Shown: piece by piece, positions 17,821-25,289 of the stretch
How positions within the stretch are numbered: position 1 is the first letter of the stretch
Layout of the letters: every line of letters begins with the position of its first letter
DNA from: Vibrio ziniensis
Lineage (GTDB): Bacteria; Pseudomonadota; Gammaproteobacteria; Enterobacterales; Vibrionaceae
DNA length: 64,000 nucleotides
Assembly: GCF_011064285.1 (NCBI RefSeq)
Contig: NZ_CP049332.1
Coordinates: 1 to 64,000 of the forward strand
Reading direction: 5' to 3'
Notes under the pieces: generated by a model
What the model was told of the DNA's origin: nothing
What the model saw: the letters and a program-made list of their open reading frames with translations, nothing else
Database searches by the model: none
Translations under genes and position numbers: made by a program

Positions 17821-20592
17821 ATGTCGTATTTAAAACAGAGACTCATGAAAAATACTGTAATAGTTTTTGCTACCACTTCCCTATTCTATTGCTATCCGAC
17901 ATTAGCTGATAAATACCTCGATAATGCTCAAAAATATATAGAAAAAAATGAGATTCCTTCGGCAGTCATTGAATTAAAAAACTCTATACAAAACTCTCCG
18001 GACGACGCTAAACCTAGACTGCTTTTAGGTAAAATCTACTTACAACAAGGTGGTTACCTTGAAGCAGAAAAAGAACTAAGCAAAGCATTAGAGTTAGGAT
18101 CACCTAATGAAGAAGTCATTACTTCACTTCTTAATGCCAAATTGAATTTGGGGAAAAATCAAGAGGTCATTAACACCGTTAGTGATAGCCGAGTAAGTGA
18201 TCCTTATATTAATAGTGAACTTTTCGCCCTTAAATCCATGGCAGAATTAAATCTAAATCAAGTAGATTCAGCTAGACAGAGTCTGCAATTAGCCGGAGAT
18301 GCCGCTTTAGATTCGCATTATGTGAAACTTAGTCAAGCAAGATTAGATGCAACCCAAAATAATATCGAGCAAGCAATTCGTTTGGTGGATGAGGTCATTG
18401 ATAAGGACGACACCAATACAGATGCCTGGATACTCAAAGGGCATTTAGAAATGGCTAAACGAGATTTTGCAAAGGCAGCAGAAAGCTATAGCAAAGCTTA
18501 TCAGTTATCACCTAAAGCATCCCAATATACTTTGTTTTTATCTCGAGCGTTAGTTTTAGATAATCAAATGGACAAAGCTCAGCCTTACATTGATAACATA
18601 CTAAAACAAATCCCAAACCAAGTATTAGCTAATGAAATGAAAGCTAGTATTGATTTTTCAAAAAGCAATTTTGAATCAGCTAAGCAGCATGCTGATAGAG
18701 CAATTAACAATGGTTCAGAAAACCTCGTTACTATGCTAATTTCTGGTGTTGCATCTTATAATTTGAAATTGTATGAACAATCGAATCATCGCCTAAAACA
18801 AATCTTACCTCGTTTGCCTGAAGACCATTTCGCCAGACGTTTATATATAGTGACTCAATTAAAACTTGGATATATCGATGAGGCCATTCAAGAGGCAGAA
18901 AGACTAAATGTAGACTCAAAAGAAAACAGTACTTTTCTATCTCAAACGAGTATGGAACTGTCCAAATTGGGACGTGATGAAGAAGCACTAACATTAGCAA
19001 AAAAAGCCTATGAAAGTGACAAGGGTCAGTTTAACGAAATGATGCTTGGGATGGTAAAGCTATCCAGTCACGATTCTAGTGGTATTGAAGATCTTAAGTC
19101 AGCATTAGCAGAACAACCTGATAAAAGAAAAGCCGAAATAGGTATTGGTTACTATTACCTTCAACTAGGAGCAATTGATGAAGCACAAAATGTTGCAGAT
19201 AAGTGGCTTAAAAGTGATACTAACGACGTAGATGCTCTAGTATTGCATGGCACTATTCTTTTATCCCAGTCGCAATCTGACCAAGCAAGTGACGCTTATC
19301 TTAAAGCACTTAGCATCGATCCAGATCACATACAAGGTAACTTGCTATACTCACGGCTTCTAGCCTCCCGTGAGCAGTGGGAACAAGCGTTTCAATATGC
19401 TTATAAAACAAAAACACTCGCACCGAACAACGAGCTAGCGACTAAACTGCTCTTTATCAGTGGTCAAAAAGCAAACAAGGCACCTGAACTACTAAAACTA
19501 ATCAATACGCAGATATCGCAAAATCCAACTAATTTGAATCTTGTGCCACAAAAGGCTATAGCGTTAGTCCTAAACAATGAAACTACCCAAGCGTTGAACT
19601 TGTTAGAAAAGCAACCCGAACAGAATAAAACTGCAAAAATGTGGGCGTTAATAGGTAATATTTATTTTTCTAAAAAGCAGTGGTCAGATGCCGAGCGTGC
19701 GTATCTGAAATGGCTTGATATCGCTCCCACTGATGTCGACGCTCATATTCGAAGTATATTTATTAGTGGTATGACAAAAAAATATGGCTCCGGAATTGCT
19801 CTTGCGAATAATGCTTCACAAATTTTCCCGACAGATATTAGGTTCACAATTTTAAAAATAGATCTCCTCATTAAGTCAGGTAAAACTGATGATGCACAGA
19901 AACTTCTAGATACAATGACATCTAGCGTAAGAGACCTTGAATATACATTAAAACAACAAGCTGTTATTTATATCAGCGATAATTTATTAGACAAAGCGAT
20001 TCCAGTTTTACAAAAGCGCTATAAGACCTACCCTGGTCTTGAATCAGCAAAAGAGCTTTCCCTACTTTATGTCCAAAACAACCAAGCAGAAGAAGCGATA
20101 AAATTCCTTTCAGAAGTAATAAACCAGTACCCCGACAAAGCCAGAGCATTACAACTTCTTCTTGCGGATATTCAGAGTAAACAAAGCTCAGATGAAGCAA
20201 TAGAACAATATAAAGTTATTATCAAACGAGAACCTAATAACGTAATAGCGTTAAATAATTTATCTTGGGTATACATGGGAAAAGAGAATTTCATTGAAGC
20301 TTGTCAGTATTCCAAGAGAGCCTATGATCTTGCGGATGGGCATCCTCAAATTGATGATACACACGGCTACTGCCTATTAAAAAGTGGAGAAATAAAAGAA
20401 GCAGTTTCGATTCTTAAAAAGGCCTATCAAGCGGTAAGTGCTAACCCCGAAATTGCACTGCACTACACTGAGAGTTTAATTGCAGACAATCAAATTCGAC
20501 AAGCGCAGTTAGTATTGGACGGGATAGTGACAAATAACTCAGTATTTTTGGAACAAAAGAAAGCATTGGAAGTTAAATTAAGTAGTTTGTAA
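17821..20592 (+). CDS. prsT: PEP-CTERM system TPR-repeat lipoprotein/periplasmic protein PrsT
   Basis: About 923 residues made almost wholly of tetratricopeptide repeats after an N-terminal export signal (hydrophobic NTVIVFATTSLFYCYP, cleavage near LADK). The ATG at 17821 is preceded by AGGGA six bases upstream; a TTG at 17743 is open but would put 26 extra residues in front of the signal. Length, repeated TPR units (for example PDDAKPRLLLGKIYLQQG, then AEKELSKALELG) and the presence of prsK and prsR nearby match PrsT, a large TPR protein of exosortase/polysaccharide loci. It probably scaffolds polysaccharide assembly or secretion in the periplasm. It begins a plus-strand group with the protease and VanZ-like genes. 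Confidence 0.88.
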   Translation: MSYLKQRLMKNTVIVFATTSLFYCYPTLADKYLDNAQKYIEKNEIPSAVIELKNSIQNSPDDAKPRLLLGKIYLQQGGYLEAEKELSKALELGSPNEEVITSLLNAKLNLGKNQEVINTVSDSRVSDPYINSELFALKSMAELNLNQVDSARQSLQLAGDAALDSHYVKLSQARLDATQNNIEQAIRLVDEVIDKDDTNTDAWILKGHLEMAKRDFAKAAESYSKAYQLSPKASQYTLFLSRALVLDNQMDKAQPYIDNILKQIPNQVLANEMKASIDFSKSNFESAKQHADRAINNGSENLVTMLISGVASYNLKLYEQSNHRLKQILPRLPEDHFARRLYIVTQLKLGYIDEAIQEAERLNVDSKENSTFLSQTSMELSKLGRDEEALTLAKKAYESDKGQFNEMMLGMVKLSSHDSSGIEDLKSALAEQPDKRKAEIGIGYYYLQLGAIDEAQNVADKWLKSDTNDVDALVLHGTILLSQSQSDQASDAYLKALSIDPDHIQGNLLYSRLLASREQWEQAFQYAYKTKTLAPNNELATKLLFISGQKANKAPELLKLINTQISQNPTNLNLVPQKAIALVLNNETTQALNLLEKQPEQNKTAKMWALIGNIYFSKKQWSDAERAYLKWLDIAPTDVDAHIRSIFISGMTKKYGSGIALANNASQIFPTDIRFTILKIDLLIKSGKTDDAQKLLDTMTSSVRDLEYTLKQQAVIYISDNLLDKAIPVLQKRYKTYPGLESAKELSLLYVQNNQAEEAIKFLSEVINQYPDKARALQLLLADIQSKQSSDEAIEQYKVIIKREPNNVIALNNLSWVYMGKENFIEACQYSKRAYDLADGHPQIDDTHGYCLLKSGEIKEAVSILKKAYQAVSANPEIALHYTESLIADNQIRQAQLVLDGIVTNNSVFLEQKKALEVKLSSL

Positions 20593-20617
20593 TCGATAAC
20601 GCATTAGGACTCAAGTC

Positions 20618-21370
20618 ATGATTAGACCAACTCTTGTTCTGGTGCTATTAACACTGGTGAAACCAATCAGTTCATTAGCTGGCCTACCAGAAACTATCGC
20701 CACAATTCAACCTTCGGTAGTGGGAGTGGGAACTTACAATCGATTATCTGAACGGCCTTATAACATACTTGGTACTGGGTTTGTGGTTGGCGATGGGCAC
20801 TATATAGCAACTAATAACCACGTAATCCCCGCAATATTGGAAAGCCAAAATAACGAAAAAGTCATCATATATGCAGGTAAAGGTAACGCAGCTAAAGTAT
20901 ATAATGCAGAAATCGTTACCCGGAACAGTATTCATGATATCGCAATACTGAAAATAGAAGGTTTGCCACTACCCGCTCTTCATCTTTCTAGCAAAATGGT
21001 TAGAGAAGGCGAGGTTTATGCGTTTACCGGCTATCCACTTGGCGCCATTCTTGGTTTATATCCCGTCACACACAGAGGGATCATCTCAAGTATCACACCC
21101 ATAGTCATCCCTGCAAGAAATGAGGCCGAATTAACGGCGAAAAGAATCAAACAACTCCGAGAACCCTATATCGTTTATCAATTAGATGCCGTGGCCTATC
21201 CAGGCAATAGTGGCAGCCCAGTTTATGATCCTGACACTGGTGAAGTCATTGCTGTCATCAACAAGGTATTGGTTAAATCAACCAAAGAGTCAATGCTAAC
21301 GGATCCTAGCGCTATAACCTATGCCATCCCTATTAAATACTTGCGCGATATATTAACCAAACTTCCTTAA
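20618..21370 (+). CDS. Trypsin-like serine protease, exported
   Basis: A 250-residue protease with a signal peptide (MIRPTLVLVLLTLVKPISSLAG). The catalytic triad can be read as H68 in TNNHVIP, D107 in IHDIAILK and S198 in YPGNSGSP, the arrangement of the DegP/HtrA (S1C) protease domain. There is no PDZ domain; length fits a bare protease domain. It follows prsT by 25 bases and is probably cotranscribed. In this setting it may process an exported component or act in quality control; the target is not evident. Confidence 0.88.
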   Translation: MIRPTLVLVLLTLVKPISSLAGLPETIATIQPSVVGVGTYNRLSERPYNILGTGFVVGDGHYIATNNHVIPAILESQNNEKVIIYAGKGNAAKVYNAEIVTRNSIHDIAILKIEGLPLPALHLSSKMVREGEVYAFTGYPLGAILGLYPVTHRGIISSITPIVIPARNEAELTAKRIKQLREPYIVYQLDAVAYPGNSGSPVYDPDTGEVIAVINKVLVKSTKESMLTDPSAITYAIPIKYLRDILTKLP

Positions 21371-21403
21371 TAAATAGGAGGTACCATTGCTGGGAAAAAA
21401 TGT

Positions 21404-21808
21404 ATGCATCGACTAAAAATCAGTTTACTCAGTCTCTACACACTACTGATCGCTTATGTGACATTATCCAGTGACTCTTCATCTGACTCTGTAGTCCCTG
21501 ATCTCAACACTTTTGGCATTTCAAATCTGGATAAATTGGCTCATACCGGAGCCTACGCTCTATTTTACATTCTGGCAGTAACGGGATTTGGAATGAAAAG
21601 ACTTAAGAGTATTAGAGCAATACTCCTAATTTATGGGATGATTCTTGAGATTCTTCAAACTTGGGTACCACAGAGAGAACCGTCATTAGAAGACTTTTTA
21701 GCCAATTTACTTGGGGTAATACTAGGTTCCTTGGTCATGTTTGTGCTAGACAAACTACCAAAAAACCGTTTTACGCTCGCATTACTTCCGAACTCAGATA
21801 AGAGTTAA
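21404..21808 (+). CDS. VanZ-like small membrane protein
   Basis: A 134-residue protein with about four transmembrane helices. DKLAHTGAYALFYIL and the later VPQREPSLEDFLANLLGVILG are the usual VanZ-family motifs (H in helix two; R-x-x-S-x-x-D-x-x-A-N loop). VanZ-like proteins are common in exosortase loci, sometimes fused to exosortases, but their biochemical role is unclear. It follows the protease by 33 bases and closes the prsT group; the next gene is convergent. Confidence 0.85.
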   Translation: MHRLKISLLSLYTLLIAYVTLSSDSSSDSVVPDLNTFGISNLDKLAHTGAYALFYILAVTGFGMKRLKSIRAILLIYGMILEILQTWVPQREPSLEDFLANLLGVILGSLVMFVLDKLPKNRFTLALLPNSDKS

Positions 21809-21879
21809 CGACACCATTATAAGGTTCCCATAATCTTGCAAACGATTAGATTATAATTGAGAAAAAAGTATAATTTGAA

Positions 21880-22818
21880 TTAAGAAGAAGGCTCTTGTAA
21901 TAGGTGTCTTTGGCTAGCAAATTTTCTTGCCGCCAATATACGCTTAATCCGCTGTAGTGGGCCACGATTTCCCCAACGTAATTTTCCTTTTCGGTAAAGA
22001 CATCGAAAGGGATCAAACTGCATGTAGTAAGGTGCAGCCATAGGTTGGCGTTTGTTGAGCAATATAATTACTACTTCCGAAGTTAGTAATCCTGTAGCAA
22101 TATTACAAGCACAAGCTAGAGAAGGACCTGCATGGTCAGAAGAATCTACCTTGTTCGTATCCATATATTTCCAGTGTGTACCCCATGGTGCAACGCCTAC
22201 AGTAAAAGCAATAAGCTGATCAAATAAATCCATGCCATCATGAATATCAAAATATTCTTCAAAACTCATTCCATCTGGCATAAACACATTTAAAGTACCT
22301 GAAAAACCAAGTGGAGCTGCGAAAACAACAGGCTTACCATGTTTTCTAGCTGTGCGATAAAGTAATAAACGAGCTTGCATTGAAAAAAAATCTATTGCAT
22401 CAACAATGACATCCGACTGACTTACAAATTCATCTACATTCTCTGGTTGAATGCCGTTAGTAAACATCGTGATATCCACATCAGGATGAATATCCTTTGC
22501 CATCGCCGACATGACTTCAACTTTAGGCTTATCAATCGTAGACGAAGTTGCTCCTATCTGGCGGTTAATATTTTTAATGCTAAACTCATCAAAGTCTGCG
22601 ATATTGAATGCCCCAATACCCACACGCACTAAATCTATTAGTTCTCGTCCACCTAATCCACCACACCCTGCGACCGCAACACGTGACCTGCGCAGTTTGT
22701 TCTGTTCTTCCTCTGTAACTAACCCAATGTTGCGTGTCACGGCCAATCTATAATATTCTTCGCGGTCCATGGTTACATACCTTTTTGGTTGAAAGTTAAC
22801 ATCTTCGATTAAACTCAT
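21880..22818 (-). CDS. ThiF/MoeB-like E1 adenylyltransferase
   Basis: A 312-residue member of the E1-like superfamily. The nucleotide-binding loop GCGGLGG is at residues 51-57, followed by DFDEFSIKNINRQ (family D-x-D and R for ATP), and VDAIDFFSMQARLLL with the metal aspartate. These enzymes adenylate the C-terminus of a ubiquitin-like protein or a small carboxylate. The two CxxC zinc pairs of MoeB are not visible. An internal ATG at 22770 could be the true start. It follows the acyltransferase by 19 bases, forming a two-gene operon. No ubiquitin-like partner or sulfur-carrier gene is nearby, so the substrate may be a small molecule made by the acyltransferase; this is inference. Confidence 0.87.
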   Translation of the reverse strand: MSLIEDVNFQPKRYVTMDREEYYRLAVTRNIGLVTEEEQNKLRRSRVAVAGCGGLGGRELIDLVRVGIGAFNIADFDEFSIKNINRQIGATSSTIDKPKVEVMSAMAKDIHPDVDITMFTNGIQPENVDEFVSQSDVIVDAIDFFSMQARLLLYRTARKHGKPVVFAAPLGFSGTLNVFMPDGMSFEEYFDIHDGMDLFDQLIAFTVGVAPWGTHWKYMDTNKVDSSDHAGPSLACACNIATGLLTSEVVIILLNKRQPMAAPYYMQFDPFRCLYRKGKLRWGNRGPLQRIKRILAARKFASQRHLLQEPSS

Positions 22819-22837
22819 TCGTTAATTGAATTTTTGT

Positions 22838-23749
22838 CTAGAATGGAAAACACTTCCCAACCCGGTCATATTCAGCCCTTAGAGTACAAAGATCATCTTC
22901 AGGTACATTGACGAGAAAATCAGAGCGTTCTTTGAGAAAATAATGTAACAATTCCTCAGATAGAGGCTCCCCTTCCCCTTTATTTCGATTAAAGCCTTCT
23001 GTGAAGAAAAAACGATGTAGATCCGCATCAAATTCTTTCCCTGAATAGAAATTTTCTGCTTTTTTTTGCGCTTCTTCAATATTCAATCGGTGCCCTTGAA
23101 CTTTTAATTTGTATGCTGCTGAATAAGGAAGCAGTTCTCCCATTGGTTCAAAAAGACATACCTTACGATAAAATTTAATATGCCTTTCAGTGACGGAACA
23201 ACATAGATCCGTGACCTCCTTCATCGCAGCAAACTGGAACAAGAGCTTAAACATATGTAAAAAAACTTTGTATTTTGTGTACTTAGGGTTTACTGAAAAA
23301 GCAATGACTTCAGCCATTCTACGACCTTCAGCCCGTAGCTTAGCGACTTCACTAGCGCAAAATTCTTCCATTGGCAGTCCCATAGGACTATCCAGAACTA
23401 AAGTAACTGTACCTACAATCTGCCCCTTACCGTCAAATTTTTCCGGAGTTTGATCAGACAGAGCCTTGTGATAACAAGCAACGAAAACACGAGTATCCGG
23501 TAGCATATGGTACTTAGTGAAACGGATCCCCTCGTGATCATCACGTTGCAGTCCTGTTTCCACATAATTTTTCCAAACGAGTGAAAAAGCTTGTTCTAGA
23601 GCTTCTTTTCCATCAGCTATTTTATAGGTTACCGCACATATTTCTGGAGCACCCTTATTCTCATCTTTAGATAAACGCACTTCTTTTCTTCTTTCCACTG
23701 GTACTGTTTTTCCATTAAGTTTTTGTGAACTGCTCTTCTCTTGCTCCAT
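22838..23749 (-). CDS. PEP-CTERM/exosortase-associated N-acyltransferase (FeeM-like)
   Basis: About 303 residues related to N-acyl amino acid synthases and autoinducer synthases (GNAT fold). The core runs from QAFSLVWKNYVETGL through DTRVFVACYH, IVGTVTLVLDSP and AEVIAFSVNPKY to FYRKVCLFEPMGE. This matches the family described next to PEP-CTERM/exosortase systems. The ATG at 23749 has AGGAG upstream; 18 further residues would be added by an earlier start that lacks one. The N-terminal 50 residues are charged and probably disordered. It is divergent from the PEP-CTERM protein gene, sharing a 535-base intergenic region, and is the first gene of the pair with thiF. Likely product: an N-acylated amino acid or related lipid; not proven. 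Confidence 0.83.
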   Translation of the reverse strand: MEQEKSSSQKLNGKTVPVERRKEVRLSKDENKGAPEICAVTYKIADGKEALEQAFSLVWKNYVETGLQRDDHEGIRFTKYHMLPDTRVFVACYHKALSDQTPEKFDGKGQIVGTVTLVLDSPMGLPMEEFCASEVAKLRAEGRRMAEVIAFSVNPKYTKYKVFLHMFKLLFQFAAMKEVTDLCCSVTERHIKFYRKVCLFEPMGELLPYSAAYKLKVQGHRLNIEEAQKKAENFYSGKEFDADLHRFFFTEGFNRNKGEGEPLSEELLHYFLKERSDFLVNVPEDDLCTLRAEYDRVGKCFPF

Positions 23750-23990
23750 GAGAAATCTCCTGAATAGAAAAATTGCCCTTATACTAAGGGGGAAGCGCCT
23801 CAATATATTGATTTATAATTGTTACTATTGATAAAAATAATCCTAAATATTTACTATAGCAAAATAGACATAATGCAATTTTTATAATCCGAACACTTTT
23901 TAATAAAAAACAATAATTAATAACTGAATATTACTCAAGAGTTTTCTATAGACGGCGTACATAAGTCTACAATTTAATACCTATTGAGCA

Positions 23991-24012
23991 ACTGTCATTA
24001 TTTTTTACACTT
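23991..24012 (+). promoter_or_regulatory. Candidate activator (PrsR) site, copy 1
   Basis: The element with TATTTTTTACACTT at its right end lies about 225 bases upstream of the sigma-54 promoter. It matches copy 2 at 24133-24153 over the final 14 bases plus partial matches (TG-CA) before. Binding by PrsR is inferred from position. Confidence 0.45.
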
Positions 24013-24132
24013 GAAAATTTTCTAAATCATTTTTTAAGAAAAATATTTTTATATTATTTTCAAGCAGTTACATGACATGCAAATTTAAACAGTTATACAT
24101 TAACTCTAATTAACTGAATATTTGTTAGAGGA

Positions 24133-24153
24133 ATGACAGTATTTTTTACACTT
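24133..24153 (+). promoter_or_regulatory. Candidate activator (PrsR) site, copy 2
   Basis: ATGACAGTATTTTTTACACTT, shown here split as ATGACAG and TATTTTTTACACTT, is a direct repeat of copy 1 and lies 70-90 bases upstream of the sigma-54 promoter. The inverted half AAGTGTAAA at 24182-24190 could pair with it as an operator dyad. Confidence 0.45.
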
Positions 24154-24222
24154 CTACAAAAATATGTCGCTCAACAGAATTAAGTGTAAATAACTACATG
24201 ATTTATAATCTAAATAATTTAT

Positions 24223-24239
24223 CGGCATAGCCATTGCAT
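24223..24239 (+). promoter_or_regulatory. Sigma-54 promoter of the PEP-CTERM protein gene
   Basis: CGGCATAGCCATTGCAT matches the sigma-54 consensus (GG near -24, TTGCA near -12) with the exact 12-base offset between GG and GC. It lies about 45 bases before the ATG at 24285, giving a short leader with AAGAGG as ribosome-binding site. The nearby sigma-54 activator gene prsR supports it. Confidence 0.75.
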
Positions 24240-24284
24240 AATATCCAACCGATGATGAAATCGTACCTTTAAGAGGATAAAAGG

Positions 24285-25133
24285 ATGAAATTTTTAAGCA
24301 AGGTCACCAAATTATTCGTACTCTGTTTCTCGTTGCTTTTGACTGGGCAAGCTTATGCTGGTTATATGACCCTTCAGGATCAGATATGGGGCATAGATCC
24401 TGATGGTGATGGTGATACATCTAACGCAGTCATGCTTCTAAATATGGATTATGACAGCTTCACTTATGTATCATTTAGCGATGCCACACATTTTACTGAT
24501 TACGGCTTTTTGTATTCAACAGATGATAGTGCGCTAAAAGGTATGTACGCTAAAGCAACACTAACAGGTGAGGCATCAGGTTCTAATGCGTCGTTTGACG
24601 CAGGCTCTACAATGAATTGGTATGACGCATCTGATAATCTAATAATGACATTAACGCTCATTTACGGGGATAGCACTAACGTCGCATTGGATCCTGTAGG
24701 AGGCACTATTAGTGGCAGTTTGCGGTTTCAATTTGAGATTACGTACGTAGCAGAAGACTATTTTTATATCTGGGACGGTGTAGACTGGATAGATTTAGCC
24801 GATCTTATCGGAGAAGATAGCCCATACTATATGGAAGCTGGTTCACAGATACAACGCGCAACAAACAATCTCCTAACTGTTGAGCAAAACAGCAGTGACT
24901 TGGCTGGTACAGGACTTAATATTCTGGATGAACTTGACAGTATCACTGGATTGCCAGCAGGTAGCGCACAATCAGCTATCAATACACCTTCTTTTGCCGG
25001 TTTTGTAACATTTAACGATGGTAATGTGTTTGTGGGTGTTGTACCTGAACCTGGAATGCTTAGCCTTATGGGTCTTGCTTTCCTAGGTTTCGCTGGTTTT
25101 CAGTCCCGTCGTAAAAGCCAACAAAATAGCTAA
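24285..25133 (+). CDS. PEP-CTERM sorting-domain surface protein
   Basis: A 282-residue exported protein. It has a signal peptide (KLFVLCFSLLLTGQAYA, cleavage at about residue 25), a middle rich in Asp, Ser, Thr and Tyr with no cysteine in the mature part, and a C-terminal sorting signal: VPEPG, a hydrophobic helix, then the basic tail RRKSQQ. This tripartite end is what exosortases recognise and cleave. The middle resembles small PEP-CTERM proteins linked to floc or biofilm formation, but I cannot assign it to a named family with confidence. It stands alone behind a sigma-54 promoter and before a strong terminator, consistent with high, regulated expression. Confidence 0.92.
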   Translation: MKFLSKVTKLFVLCFSLLLTGQAYAGYMTLQDQIWGIDPDGDGDTSNAVMLLNMDYDSFTYVSFSDATHFTDYGFLYSTDDSALKGMYAKATLTGEASGSNASFDAGSTMNWYDASDNLIMTLTLIYGDSTNVALDPVGGTISGSLRFQFEITYVAEDYFYIWDGVDWIDLADLIGEDSPYYMEAGSQIQRATNNLLTVEQNSSDLAGTGLNILDELDSITGLPAGSAQSAINTPSFAGFVTFNDGNVFVGVVPEPGMLSLMGLAFLGFAGFQSRRKSQQNS

Positions 25134-25165
25134 TAATTAGGTCAAATAGATTTCATCACCCACAC

Positions 25166-25197
25166 GCTGCTTCTTTGTAAAAAGAAGCAGCTTTTCT
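25166..25197 (+). terminator. Rho-independent terminator after the PEP-CTERM gene
   Basis: A perfect 11-base stem (GCTGCTTCTTT with AAAGAAGCAGC) around a GTAA loop is followed by TTTTCTT. It begins 33 bases after the PEP-CTERM stop codon. Confidence 0.92.
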
Positions 25198-25215
25198 TAT
25201 TTCAATTTATCGATC

Positions 25216-25249
25216 CATAGCAGTACAAAAAGTGATAGGTACTGCTATG
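25216..25249. repeat. Perfect inverted repeat upstream of prsK
   Basis: CATAGCAGTAC (25216-25226) and GTACTGCTATG (25239-25249) are perfect complements separated by 12 bases. The element ends about 40 bases before the prsK start and lacks a following T-run, so it looks more like an operator or a leader hairpin than a terminator. Confidence 0.55.
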
Positions 25250-25289
25250 TTAGTAGAATAAATAAGGATTCTGAGTTAAGGATAGAGAT

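Larger units (their letters stand above)
23750..24284. promoter_or_regulatory. Divergent regulatory region between acyltransferase and PEP-CTERM genes
   Basis: This 535-base AT-rich region has no credible gene. It holds a sigma-54 promoter (24223-24239), two direct copies of a box containing TATTTTTTACACTT (ending at 24012 and 24153), one inverted half (AAGTGTAAA at 24182-24190), and two copies of AACTGAATATT (23922-23932 and 24112-24122). The arrangement looks like enhancer-type activator sites upstream of a sigma-54 promoter; PrsR, encoded 3 kb away, is the obvious candidate activator. Confidence 0.65.
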
